64,000 bases of DNA. It comes from Mycolicibacterium neoaurum VKM Ac-1815D (GTDB lineage Bacteria; Actinomycetota; Actinomycetes; Mycobacteriales; Mycobacteriaceae). Location: assembly GCF_000317305.3 (NCBI RefSeq), contig NC_023036.2:2108001-2172000 (forward strand), written 5' to 3'. The notes under the pieces were generated by a model that was not told the origin of the DNA, did not search any database, and saw nothing but the letters and a program-made list of their open reading frames with translations. Of the stretch, positions 9,189 through 17,686 are shown piece by piece; position 1 is the first letter of the stretch, and every line of letters starts with the position of its first letter. A program made the translations under genes and the position numbers.

Positions 9189-10025
9189 ATGACCGGCCGC
9201 GAATCGCACGGCAATGGTGCCGACTCCCACGACGAGTTCAGCTATGGCAATGGTGATAGCCATGATTGGGATTACGAGGCTGACGTCGTCGCCGTCGGTG
9301 CCGGACCGGCAGGTCTGGCATGCGCTATCGTCGCGGCCGCCGGCGACCTCGAGATCGTGGTGGCCCGGCCCGCCTCGGCGGTCCAGAGCGGCCATGCCGA
9401 CGATGTCCACGGTTGGCTGCCTCGACTCGACGACCCGGCGACCGCCGATTACTTCGACGCGCTGAGCGCCGAACTGCCGACCGCCGATGCGCCCGACTTG
9501 GCGACGAGCGAGGTGTACCGCGTCGAACGCGCCGAGCCGAACCGTCGTCGCCCGATCGACACGTTCGTGGGTTCCCGGTTGTGGGATTGGGCGGCAACCT
9601 GTCTGGGGTCGCCCTTCGGCGTGCTGTTCACCAGAGTGGACTACTGGCCGACCGTGCCGATGCGCAGCACCGACGGAACGGCCGTCGATGTTGCCGTACT
9701 GGGTGAGGTGGCCACGCCGGGGCGAACTCTCGGTGATTTTCTCGACGAGATGGCCGACGACCGGGGGATCGAGATCTCCGAGGAGTGCACGTTGCAACGC
9801 CTGGTGTTCGGTGAGGATGGTTGGGTCGACGGTGTCGTTCTCGATACCCCGGAGGGCGCCTGGGCGGTGCGTGCCCGGATCGGCGTGGCGATCACGGGCA
9901 CCCAGGCTGTGCCGGCCGAGCAGCGCCTCGACGCCGGCGACCGGATCGGTCTCGTCGGTAGGCGAGCGGGCCGTTTCGGCAGGCTGGAGGTGCTGCGCGA
10001 GGTCGAGCCACCGCCCGCGACATGA
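9189..10025 (+). CDS. short FAD-binding flavoprotein, KstD/fumarate-reductase-like N-terminal half
   Basis: 278 residues from ATG 9189. After a 30-residue hydrophilic Asp/His-rich start there is a Rossmann dinucleotide fold (ADVVAVGAGPAGLACAI, GxGxxG). The middle part resembles the substrate-proximal domain of the 3-ketosteroid dehydrogenase/fumarate reductase superfamily (SRLWDWAATCLG, later a GWVDGVVLDT beta unit). Family members are usually 480-570 residues and end with a second FAD-contact glycine motif; that half is missing here. It may be a decayed enzyme, a flavin carrier or a subunit. Divergent from the dehydrogenase pair and convergent with the c-di-GMP gene. Confidence 0.65.
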   Translation: MTGRESHGNGADSHDEFSYGNGDSHDWDYEADVVAVGAGPAGLACAIVAAAGDLEIVVARPASAVQSGHADDVHGWLPRLDDPATADYFDALSAELPTADAPDLATSEVYRVERAEPNRRRPIDTFVGSRLWDWAATCLGSPFGVLFTRVDYWPTVPMRSTDGTAVDVAVLGEVATPGRTLGDFLDEMADDRGIEISEECTLQRLVFGEDGWVDGVVLDTPEGAWAVRARIGVAITGTQAVPAEQRLDAGDRIGLVGRRAGRFGRLEVLREVEPPPAT

Positions 10026-10040
10026 GCGGGTGGCGGCCCG

Positions 10041-11882
10041 TCAGGGTCGAAGTCCCGGGGTGAAATCCACCGGGACGTGGCCCCTGCGCAGCAGCGCCTC
10101 CATCTCCTCACCGGGGATGGGGCGAGAGAGCAGAAAGCCTTGAGCGCGATGGCAACCATGGCGTAACAGCGTCACGGCGGCGGCCTCGGTTTCCACACCC
10201 TCGGCGACCAGTTGCAGTCCGAACGCCTCGGCCAGCGCGACGATCGCGCGCACGATGGCCAGATCCCCCGGGCTGGATCCCAAGTCACGAACGAAGCTCT
10301 TGTCGATCTTCAATGCCTCCACCGGAAGGGATTTCAGCAGCGACAGCACGCTGTACCCGGTGCCGAAATCGTCGATGGCGACCTGCACGCCCACCTTGTG
10401 GAGACCGGCGAGGGTGATGCGTGTGGTGTCGATGTCCTGGACAACGACGCTCTCGGTGATTTCCAGGCAGACCGATCCGGGGTCGATGGCGTACTCGTCG
10501 AGTATTGCCGCGACCGACTCGACGAAACCGTCGGCCACCAGTTGCACCGGTGACACGTTGACCCGCAGGACGATATCGTGTCCGACGCCGGCAGCCTGCC
10601 AGCGGGCGAACTCCGCACAGGCGGTGCGCATGACCCACCGACCCAGTTCACCGGCCAGGTTGATGGATTCGGCAACCCCGATGAAGGCGTCGGGCGACAG
10701 CAGGCCACGGGTGGGATGCTGCCAGCGGACCAGGGCCTCGGTGGCGAGCACCTTGCCGGTGCGCATGTCGATCTCGGGTAGGAATCGCAGGAACAGGGCG
10801 CCGGTCTCGATGACGTTCTGCAGGTGCAATTCGATATCGTTGCGGAACTCGCTCTCCGCTGCGATCGCATCCGAGTACACCGTCACCTCATTGCCGCCGG
10901 CCTTCTTTGCGGTCAGCATCGCCTGATCTGCCCGGCGCATCAGGTCGGAGGTTGAGTGCCGGCCCGGAACGCCCACTGCGACACCGATACTCACCGACCG
11001 GGTCACCATCTCGCCGTCGATGGGCACCCGCTGGGACAGAACGTCCTGGATCTGGTGGGCCAGGGCTTCGGCCTTGTCGATGGTGGTGGGGGAGTCTGGC
11101 ACCACCACGAACTCGTCACCTCCCAGGCGGGCGATCACGCCGATCCCCACGGCTTCGGTGAGACGATCGGCGATCACGCGGATGAAGGAATCGCCCGCGG
11201 TATGTCCGAGGTAGTCGTTGATCGCCTTGAGCCGGTCGATGTCGACGTAGAGGGCCGCGACGGGCCCCGGCTCGCCTTCGGTGAGCCGGGAATCCAACTG
11301 GGCCACCAGCGCGCGCCGGTTGTGCAGTCCGGTGAGGTCGTCATGCTCGGCCAGGAACCGCAGGCGGTCCTCGGCTTCCACCCGCGCCTGGACGTGGGCG
11401 AACAGGGTGGCGATCGCCACCAGGGCGTTGAGTTCCTCTGCGCTCCACTCCCGGACGCCGACCTTGACGAAGCCCAGTACCCCGGTGGTCACGTCGCCGG
11501 ACAACAGCGGCACGCAGGCCATCGAGGTGGTCGGTATCTGCCGTCCCGCCTCGATGGTGTGCTGATAGTCGTCGGTGGCCTCGGGTCGGAACACCGTTGG
11601 TTCCTTGAGGTGCTCGGCCATCGCGAATACCGGGTCGGCGTCGGCGAAATAGATCAGTTCGAGCGGATCGGGATCGAGATCGGCCGGACGCGGCGGCCAG
11701 TCGGCGATCAAGCGGGTTGCATGGATCGCATGGTCGTTGTGGCGCAGGAAGCTGAAATCGACATTGAAGTAGGTGACCAGTTCGGCAAGTACCTGCTGGC
11801 TCACGCTCGCTGCGGTCGCGGCGTCGACGGCGCTGAGTCGCGTCGCGGCCGCCGTGACGACAAGTTCGAGGCTGCGGGGCAC
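10041..11882 (-). CDS. dcpA: bifunctional c-di-GMP cyclase/phosphodiesterase, GAF-GGDEF-EAL
   Basis: 613 residues, the architecture and length of M. tuberculosis Rv1354c and M. smegmatis DcpA/MSDGC-1. It has a GAF sensor at about 15-170, a GGDEF cyclase domain (RLGGDEF, intact, 254-258) and an EAL phosphodiesterase domain (TEALVRW at 381-387). It should make c-di-GMP from two GTP and also hydrolyse it to pGpG, with the GAF domain setting the balance. The GTG start abuts the stop of moeY with no gap, so it is the third gene of an operon with the acyltransferase-like protein and MoeY. Confidence 0.92.
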   Translation of the reverse strand: MPRSLELVVTAAATRLSAVDAATAASVSQQVLAELVTYFNVDFSFLRHNDHAIHATRLIADWPPRPADLDPDPLELIYFADADPVFAMAEHLKEPTVFRPEATDDYQHTIEAGRQIPTTSMACVPLLSGDVTTGVLGFVKVGVREWSAEELNALVAIATLFAHVQARVEAEDRLRFLAEHDDLTGLHNRRALVAQLDSRLTEGEPGPVAALYVDIDRLKAINDYLGHTAGDSFIRVIADRLTEAVGIGVIARLGGDEFVVVPDSPTTIDKAEALAHQIQDVLSQRVPIDGEMVTRSVSIGVAVGVPGRHSTSDLMRRADQAMLTAKKAGGNEVTVYSDAIAAESEFRNDIELHLQNVIETGALFLRFLPEIDMRTGKVLATEALVRWQHPTRGLLSPDAFIGVAESINLAGELGRWVMRTACAEFARWQAAGVGHDIVLRVNVSPVQLVADGFVESVAAILDEYAIDPGSVCLEITESVVVQDIDTTRITLAGLHKVGVQVAIDDFGTGYSVLSLLKSLPVEALKIDKSFVRDLGSSPGDLAIVRAIVALAEAFGLQLVAEGVETEAAAVTLLRHGCHRAQGFLLSRPIPGEEMEALLRRGHVPVDFTPGLRP

Positions 11883-14027
11883 CTAGACCTCTCGATGTGG
11901 TGTCGCGGGGCGCGACGTTGTGTGGAGCAGTGGGCTCCGGCGACTCCGCAGGGACGGGCGCGGTGCACTGGTGATCTTCATGACCAATGCCTGCGCTTCC
12001 TCCGGCGGGGTTCCGGTGAGCCTGCGGAGAGTGTATTGCAGGCGCCCGAGTTGTTCGGGATATGCCGGGGCCAACTGTGCCAATTCGTGATCTGTATGGG
12101 CGTAGAGGAAGGCGGGCGACACCGGTTGCGTGGCCAAACCCGCTGTCTGGGCAGTGATCCACACCGCTTCGACCGCCGCCCCCGCCCTCGCGTAGTCGGC
12201 GAGGTCATGGCCGTCGGTGGTGATGACGGCCACGGCCGACGCTCCGCCCACCCGGTCACGTGTATTGTTGCCCAGCGCCGAACCCGCGTCCCACCGGGCC
12301 AATTCGTCCATCACGTCCGAGCGGCGCAAGACGTCGAGTACCGCCAGATCGGATGGCGCCAACTCCAGCGTGCGCACGTCGATGCCGTACTCGGGCGCCG
12401 GATCGCCGGGTGACCAGATCTCAGCAAACATTTCCGAATGGAGTCGACTGGTCAGATAGCGAATTCGATCGGCAGCAGCGAGAACCTCGGCACATTCCCG
12501 AATTTCGTCCCGCTCAGTGAGCAGCCGCAACCGACCACCGTGGGCGAGCGCCGCCGCGTGCAGCGCCTCCCGCAGGTCGGCGCTGAAGGCGACCGGTACC
12601 CCGAGATGGCGGTTCGTGCTGCGTTCGAGCATCGGCTCATACATCTCGGCGAGTGCGGGATCGGCTGTCCCCGCCAATTCGACCGAGATCTTCAGCGGTG
12701 TGTGCTCCCCGGTGCCGGTGAGCAGTCGCGTTCCGTGCCCATGGGCCGCCGCCGCGATTCGGGCGTTCAGCGCTGCGGCACCGAGTGCGACTGCGCTACC
12801 GCGGAATTCGACATCCATCTGGCTGGTGCGTCCCGGGTCGATGCGTAGATCGAGGCTGTCCTCGCGGACCGCGATCGACCATGGCTGGGAGTTGCCGCCC
12901 GAGGGTGCCCGATGCGCGGCGTAGGCCATGGCGTCCAGGACCGAACCGAATTCGGTTTGTTCGCGCTCGACTTCGACTCCGCCGTCGTGCGGGGACCGCG
13001 GTGTGCGGAGCGGATCGGTCACATTGTCAAGGGCGGCTGCGACATCCAATCGCGTCCGTCCGGATGCCAACGGTTCGCCGAGGCCGATGCGGCGAACGGA
13101 CTCGGCGATGAGTGCTGCACCGAGAACCACCTCACCGGCCAATTGCGGCCAGGTCGACAGTGTTTCGCCGACTTCGCACAAGGAAGCCGCCATGCGCGGG
13201 GACAGCGACTTGGCGTCCAGCAGGCCGAGCACGTATGGCACCTTGTCGGTGCTGCTCAGCCCGGCCAGATCCGTGGTGTTCACCGTGCCCAGCATTCCGT
13301 GCAAGATCGGGCGATCGGGGTCGATGTCGAAGCGCTCGACGTCGACCAGCCCGCGGTCGCTGGTGGTCATCAACACCGGGATCCGCCTGTGCCTGGCCGC
13401 TTCGCGGACCAGCGCCTTGGTGTCCAGCGAGTCACATTCCTCGACGATGATGTCCAGTCCGTCGAGGAAGGCATCGATGGTGTCGGCGGTGACAGCCTCG
13501 GGGTGTACCTGTACCCGCACGTACGGATCCAGTTCGGCGATGCGGCGGCCCGCGATGATGGCCTTGTTGACCCCTTCGTCGAAGACTGTGGCGGGCACCC
13601 GATTGAGGTTCGCGGCTTCGAGCTCGTCGAAGTCCGCGAGGTGTAGCTCACCGCAGATCCCCTGTGCGGCAAGGGTATGGGCGATCACATGTCCGACGCT
13701 GAGACCGATCACGCCGATCCGCAGCGCTGCCAGGGTGTGCTGCTCGGAGTCGGTGATCAGGTTTCGGTTGCGATCCAGGCGCAATCGTCGGTAAGCGCGC
13801 GGACCCAACATGCCCACCACGGACCGTCGCCACGGGTAGTAGACCCATCGATGCGGTTCGGCGAGCATGTCGGCGTCGACGGGCGGTGTCAGGGAAGCCA
13901 GCGCGTTGTGTTGTCTGCCGATGTTGTCGACGAATTCGATATCGGCCCGGGCGCGCAACTGCCACAACAGTTTTGCGTCTTCGGGATGATCTTCGGCGAG
14001 AACGATGGCGGCGTGCGTGTCGGTCAC
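11883..14027 (-). CDS. moeY: ThiF/E1-like adenylation domain fused to nitroreductase domain (MoeY, Rv1355c-like)
   Basis: 714 residues from GTG 14027, which overlaps the previous stop (GTGA); Rv1355c is 715. Residues about 95-340 form an E1/ThiF Rossmann domain (GVIGLSVGHV at 105-114, then DFDELEAANLNR, the nucleotide and Arg-finger region). Residues about 360-690 form an FMN nitroreductase domain (RAPSGGNSQPW at 373-383). No CxxC zinc pairs are evident in the E1 part. The molybdopterin name is historical; fusion of an E1 fold to a nitroreductase fold recalls azoline-forming and oxidising peptide-modification enzymes, but no substrate is known. Product and role are open. Confidence 0.88.
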   Translation of the reverse strand: MTDTHAAIVLAEDHPEDAKLLWQLRARADIEFVDNIGRQHNALASLTPPVDADMLAEPHRWVYYPWRRSVVGMLGPRAYRRLRLDRNRNLITDSEQHTLAALRIGVIGLSVGHVIAHTLAAQGICGELHLADFDELEAANLNRVPATVFDEGVNKAIIAGRRIAELDPYVRVQVHPEAVTADTIDAFLDGLDIIVEECDSLDTKALVREAARHRRIPVLMTTSDRGLVDVERFDIDPDRPILHGMLGTVNTTDLAGLSSTDKVPYVLGLLDAKSLSPRMAASLCEVGETLSTWPQLAGEVVLGAALIAESVRRIGLGEPLASGRTRLDVAAALDNVTDPLRTPRSPHDGGVEVEREQTEFGSVLDAMAYAAHRAPSGGNSQPWSIAVREDSLDLRIDPGRTSQMDVEFRGSAVALGAAALNARIAAAAHGHGTRLLTGTGEHTPLKISVELAGTADPALAEMYEPMLERSTNRHLGVPVAFSADLREALHAAALAHGGRLRLLTERDEIRECAEVLAAADRIRYLTSRLHSEMFAEIWSPGDPAPEYGIDVRTLELAPSDLAVLDVLRRSDVMDELARWDAGSALGNNTRDRVGGASAVAVITTDGHDLADYARAGAAVEAVWITAQTAGLATQPVSPAFLYAHTDHELAQLAPAYPEQLGRLQYTLRRLTGTPPEEAQALVMKITSAPRPSLRSRRSPLLHTTSRPATPHREV

Positions 14028-14782
14028 AGGCCGGTCAACATCGCCGGGACTGCGTCGGTGCCCTCGAGCATCGGGGCGAGTGCCCGCGCCTCGGCGCGGA
14101 TCGCGAGGATCTGGTCCGGGTCGGCGGTGCGGGTGAATTCCGCGTAGTCCCACCACATCATCTTCGTCTCATATCTCTCGTCGGGGTACGGCGTGGCCGG
14201 GATGCGGGTGGCAACGACACCGCCCGAGGATTCCCAGCGCGCCAGGACATGGGCCGCCGCGGTGGCCATGGCGAACTTAGCGCCAAGCACCAGCGTCGAG
14301 TGCAATGGCATGCGTGCCAGCGCCGGGGTGAGCAGGCGAGTGCGCTCGCGGTCGCCCCGCCGGTCGTCGGCCGTCCATGCGGTCTTGATCTCGACGACGC
14401 CGAACGGGATGCGGTCGGCGATCATCTTGCGGACCCTCGGCAAAGCGTCCTGGCCGGCCCACTCCACGAGGGCGTGCGATTCGTCGGCTTGACGGTAGGG
14501 CCCCTGGGCGCGCACGCCGCCGATCACCCGACCCGCATCGTCGATCGCGGTCAGGAACAGCGAGGTGGTGGCGGGATCGGCCACCGCGCTCGGCTCGATT
14601 GCCTGTTCGACCCCGTGTTTGCGATAACTGCGCAGGGCGCCGTCGAGGAAGTCGTCCCATAGTTCGGGTTCGGCCGCCGGCGTCGCGAGCACCAGGGTGC
14701 ACTCGGTATCGCGATCCCACCACTGAACCGACGCATTGTCCGGGAGTGCGCTAACGCTGGCTTCGGCGATTGACACGCTCAT
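14024..14782 (-). CDS. acyltransferase-like protein, N-acyl amino acid/AHL-synthase-type fold (tentative)
   Basis: 252 residues from ATG 14782 (a TTG-initiated extension to 14848 is possible). The pattern suggests a GNAT-type fold: a WDDFLDGALRSYRKHG helix, then beta strands ending in AIDDAGRVIGGVRAQGPY, and a later FAMATAAAHVLARWESSGG helix. This resembles N-acyl amino acid synthases and autoinducer synthases, which transfer fatty acyl groups to small amines. That assignment is weak and made by eye. By position it equals Rv1356c of M. tuberculosis. It overlaps moeY by 4 bases and so is the first gene of a three-gene operon ending in a c-di-GMP enzyme. Confidence 0.75.
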   Translation of the reverse strand: MSVSIAEASVSALPDNASVQWWDRDTECTLVLATPAAEPELWDDFLDGALRSYRKHGVEQAIEPSAVADPATTSLFLTAIDDAGRVIGGVRAQGPYRQADESHALVEWAGQDALPRVRKMIADRIPFGVVEIKTAWTADDRRGDRERTRLLTPALARMPLHSTLVLGAKFAMATAAAHVLARWESSGGVVATRIPATPYPDERYETKMMWWDYAEFTRTADPDQILAIRAEARALAPMLEGTDAVPAMLTGL

Positions 14783-15192
14783 AAACTTGACCCACCGATC
14801 GGTACAGGGAGGTTGCCACGCGGGCGTATGGTCCCTGGATAATTTCAAATAGTCGGGTTAAGTATCGCTATATCCTGCGCAAATGCCAGATTTAAATAAG
14901 TGTCACGGACTGACAGTAGTTGCCAGAATCGCCATTCACGGATCGCAGCAATTCACCGGCCGATAATTGAAATGGGTCTGACTCTGGCAAAATTATCGCC
15001 AGCGTCAGTTGCGGCAAATTCGATCATCATCCCGCCGAGTTTTCTACGACTCGGGTGAAAGTTGGGGCGTTCGGTCAATTCGCTGCTCTTGCACGTGAAC
15101 GTCAGGTGTCGCAGGGGCCCACCCGGTGCCGACGCGGCGCGAACGGGAGGCTATGCATGACGGGGCAACCGTTGTCGACTGGAGGAGTGCGC
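14783..15192. promoter_or_regulatory. AT-rich divergent intergenic region with repeated TGCCAGA
   Basis: 410 bp without a convincing gene, between the acyltransferase-moeY-dcpA operon and the HtdZ-like gene. The 14840-15050 part is much richer in A/T than the surroundings. The heptamer TGCCAGA occurs at 14884-14890 and 14921-14927, and inverted (TCTGGCA) at 14983-14989; the last two extend to 8-bp inverted arms (14920-14927 and 14983-14990). This looks like a promoter region with regulator sites. Confidence 0.5.
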
Positions 15193-15645
15193 ATGAAGGT
15201 TTTCGAGAGTCTGGACGAGCTGGTGGGCGCGGCAGGCACCGAGCTCGGGCCGACCGACTGGCTGGAGATCGACCAGGCGCGCGTGAACCAATTTGCCGAA
15301 GCCACCGAGGACCGGCAGTGGATCCACGTCGAACCCGAACGTGCGGCGAGTGGACCGTTCGGTGGAACCATCGCCCACGGGCTGCTGACGCTGTCGTTGC
15401 TGCCCTACTTCTCGCACCACCTCTACGGTGTGAAGGGCATCTCGCTGGCGGTGAACTACGGCTACAACAAGGTGCGGTTCATCACCCCGGTCAAGGTCGG
15501 TGCGCGCATCCGGGCGCGCGCGGTCATCACCGATGTGGCCGAGCTGGCGGGTGCCGCTCAGTCGACGGTCACCATCACCGTGGAGATCGAGGGGTCCGAG
15601 AAGCCGGCCGCCGTCGCAGAGTCCATCATCCGCTACATCGCCTAG
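15193..15645 (+). CDS. htdZ: MaoC-like (R)-specific enoyl-CoA hydratase, HtdZ/Rv0130-like
   Basis: 150-residue single hot-dog-fold hydratase that adds water to trans-2-enoyl-CoA. Start ATG 15193 has GGAGGA at 15181-15186; an in-frame extension to 15055 is rejected. The catalytic pair fits Asp40 and His45 (TEDRQWIHVEPERA), the residues and positions known for M. tuberculosis Rv0130 (HtdZ, 151 residues). The GPFGGTIAHGLLTLSLLP segment is the family overhang helix. It ends 8 bp from the convergent acyl-CoA dehydrogenase gene. Confidence 0.9.
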   Translation: MKVFESLDELVGAAGTELGPTDWLEIDQARVNQFAEATEDRQWIHVEPERAASGPFGGTIAHGLLTLSLLPYFSHHLYGVKGISLAVNYGYNKVRFITPVKVGARIRARAVITDVAELAGAAQSTVTITVEIEGSEKPAAVAESIIRYIA

Positions 15646-15653
15646 CGGACGGC

Positions 15654-16853
15654 TCAACTCGTCATCTGGCGCTGGGCATTCTTGACCAGCCCACCGCCGA
15701 TGATGAGCCGCTGGATCTCGCTGGTGCCCTCGTAGAGGCGCAGTAACCGAACCTCGCGGTAGATGCGCTCCACGGGAACATCGCGCATGTAGCCGCTGCC
15801 GCCGTGGATCTGGACGGCGAGATCGGCGACCTTGCCTGCCATCTCGGTGCAGAAGAGCTTCGCCGACGACGGTGCGATACGGCGGTCTTCGCCGGTGACC
15901 CAGAGGCGAGCGGCCTCACGGACCATCGCCCGACCGGCCATCACCCCGGTCTGCTGATCGGCGAGCATCGCCTGTACCAGTTGGAAGCTGCCGATCGGCG
16001 TGCCGCCCTGGGTGGCGGTCGCGGCGTAGGAGACCGACTCGTCGAGTGCGCGCTGCGCACTGCCGACGGCCAGTGCGGCGATGTGTACCCGCCCCCGTGC
16101 CAGCGAGGTCATCGCCGCCCGGTAGCCGATGTCTTCGCTACCGCCGATGAGGGTGTCGTTGCCGACGCGCACCTCGTCGAAGTTCACATCGGCGGTCCAG
16201 GCGCCCTCCTGGCCCATCTTGGAGTCCTTGGCGCCGACGGTGACGCCCGCTGCGTCCGCGGGGACCAGGAAGACCGCGATACCGGGACCGTCGTCATCCG
16301 CGGGTCGGGTGCGGGCGAAGACGATGAACAGATCGGCGTCCGGAGCGTTGGTGATGTACTGCTTCTGGCCGGTGATCACCCATCCGTCACCATCGCGAAC
16401 GGCCTTGGTGCGCAACCCGGCCGGGTTCGAACCGGCCCCTGGCTCGGTGAGCGCGAAGGACGCGACCACCGCGCCCGAGGCGATTCCCTCCAACCATCGG
16501 GTCTTCTGCTCGTCGGTGCCGAAGCCGACCAGGACCTGACCGGCGATGCCGTTGTTGGTGCCGAACATCGACCGCAACGCCAGGCTGGTGTAGCCGAACT
16601 CGAAAGCCAGCTCGACGTCCTGGACAAGGTTCAGTCCCAACCCGCCCCACTCCTGGGGAATCGCATACCCGAACAGGCCCATCTTCTTGGCTTGGTCCCG
16701 CAGGTCATCAGGCACGCGGTCGGTGGACATGATTTCGAGTTCCCTCGGCACCACCTGGGTGCGGATGAACTGCTTGGTGGCCGCGAGGATATCGGCAAAG
16801 TCGGCATCCGAGACGGTCTCTGGTGACGGTGATGTGGTGACGCTCTCGGCCAT
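15654..16853 (-). CDS. acyl-CoA dehydrogenase (FadE family)
   Basis: 399-residue FAD-dependent acyl-CoA dehydrogenase, first step of beta-oxidation. ATG 16853 follows an AGGAGGG site. Motifs: [14 protein letters not shown] (FAD/substrate loop), [42 protein letters not shown] and the C-terminal [13 protein letters not shown]. It reads divergently from the SDR-thiolase-dehydrogenase-GntR operon, with a 92-bp AT-rich gap between the two starts that probably carries the shared control site. Confidence 0.92.
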   Translation of the reverse strand: MAESVTTSPSPETVSDADFADILAATKQFIRTQVVPRELEIMSTDRVPDDLRDQAKKMGLFGYAIPQEWGGLGLNLVQDVELAFEFGYTSLALRSMFGTNNGIAGQVLVGFGTDEQKTRWLEGIASGAVVASFALTEPGAGSNPAGLRTKAVRDGDGWVITGQKQYITNAPDADLFIVFARTRPADDDGPGIAVFLVPADAAGVTVGAKDSKMGQEGAWTADVNFDEVRVGNDTLIGGSEDIGYRAAMTSLARGRVHIAALAVGSAQRALDESVSYAATATQGGTPIGSFQLVQAMLADQQTGVMAGRAMVREAARLWVTGEDRRIAPSSAKLFCTEMAGKVADLAVQIHGGSGYMRDVPVERIYREVRLLRLYEGTSEIQRLIIGGGLVKNAQRQMTS

Positions 16854-16945
16854 CTGGGGCCCTCCTGTACGTCCGGATGTGGTTTGATCCCACAAATATC
16901 ATATTTTATGTTTTTGGAAGGCTCGTGCCTGAGGAGGGTGGTTTC
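16854..16945. promoter_or_regulatory. divergent promoter region of beta-oxidation cluster
   Basis: 92-bp gap between a leftward dehydrogenase and the rightward SDR operon. It holds an AT-rich core at about 16890-16915 including CATA TTT TATG, a short inverted repeat. A GntR regulator is encoded at the end of the rightward operon and would be the first candidate to bind here. Confidence 0.45.
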
Positions 16946-17686
16946 ATGGCTTTGTTGGATGGCCGGACCGCGGTGATCACCGGTGGTGCCCAGGGAATCG
17001 GATTCGCCATCGCCGAGCGGTTCGTGTCCGAAGGCGCCCGGGTGGTGCTCGGCGACCTGAACCCGGAAGCCACCGAGGCAGCGGTGCAGCGTCTGGGTGG
17101 TAGCTCGGTGGCCAAGGCGGTGCGGTGCGATGTCACCGACGCCGGCGAGGTCGGCGCACTCGTCGGCGCGGCCGTCGACACCTTCGGCAGCCTCGACGTC
17201 ATGGTCAACAACGCAGGTATCACCCGCGACGCCACCATGCGCAAGATGACCGAGGAGCAGTTCGATCAGGTCATCTCGGTACATCTGAAGGGGTCGTGGA
17301 ACGGCACCCGGTTGGCCGCGAACATCATGCGTGAGGCGAAAAGCGGTGCCATCGTGAACATCTCGTCGATCTCAGGCAAGGTCGGGCTGGTGGGGCAGAC
17401 CAACTACTCGGCGGCAAAGGCCGGGATCGTCGGTTTGACCAAGGCGGCCGCCAAGGAAGTTGCCCATCTTGGTGTGCGGGTCAACGCCATCCAGCCCGGA
17501 CTCATCCGGTCGGCGATGACCGAGGCCATGCCGCAGCGGATCTGGGATCAGAAGCTCGCCGAGATCCCGATGGGCCGTGCGGCCGAACCGAGTGAGGTCG
17601 CCTCGGTGGCACTGTTCCTGGCCTCGGATCTGTCGTCCTATATGACCGGCACGGTGCTCGAAGTGACCGGCGGGCGGCACATCTAG
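16946..17686 (+). CDS. short-chain dehydrogenase/reductase, FabG-like
   Basis: 246-residue NAD(P)-dependent SDR. ATG 16946 has GAGGAGG at 16931-16937. The cofactor motif is TGGAQGIG, followed by NNAG and the catalytic Ser (NISSIS), Tyr and Lys (YSAAK). The C-terminal half reads [14 protein letters not shown] and ends in [11 protein letters not shown], typical of FabG/3-hydroxyacyl-CoA dehydrogenases. In this operon it most likely oxidises a 3-hydroxyacyl-CoA before thiolysis by the next gene, whose GTG start shares a base with its TAG stop. Confidence 0.9.
   Translation: MALLDGRTAVITGGAQGIGFAIAERFVSEGARVVLGDLNPEATEAAVQRLGGSSVAKAVRCDVTDAGEVGALVGAAVDTFGSLDVMVNNAGITRDATMRKMTEEQFDQVISVHLKGSWNGTRLAANIMREAKSGAIVNISSISGKVGLVGQTNYSAAKAGIVGLTKAAAKEVAHLGVRVNAIQPGLIRSAMTEAMPQRIWDQKLAEIPMGRAAEPSEVASVALFLASDLSSYMTGTVLEVTGGRHI

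Noticed and set aside
15055..15192. N-terminal extension of the HtdZ-like hydratase from GTG 15055
   Set aside because: The added residues do not fit the family, and ATG 15193 has an ideal ribosome site and gives Asp40/His45 at the known positions.
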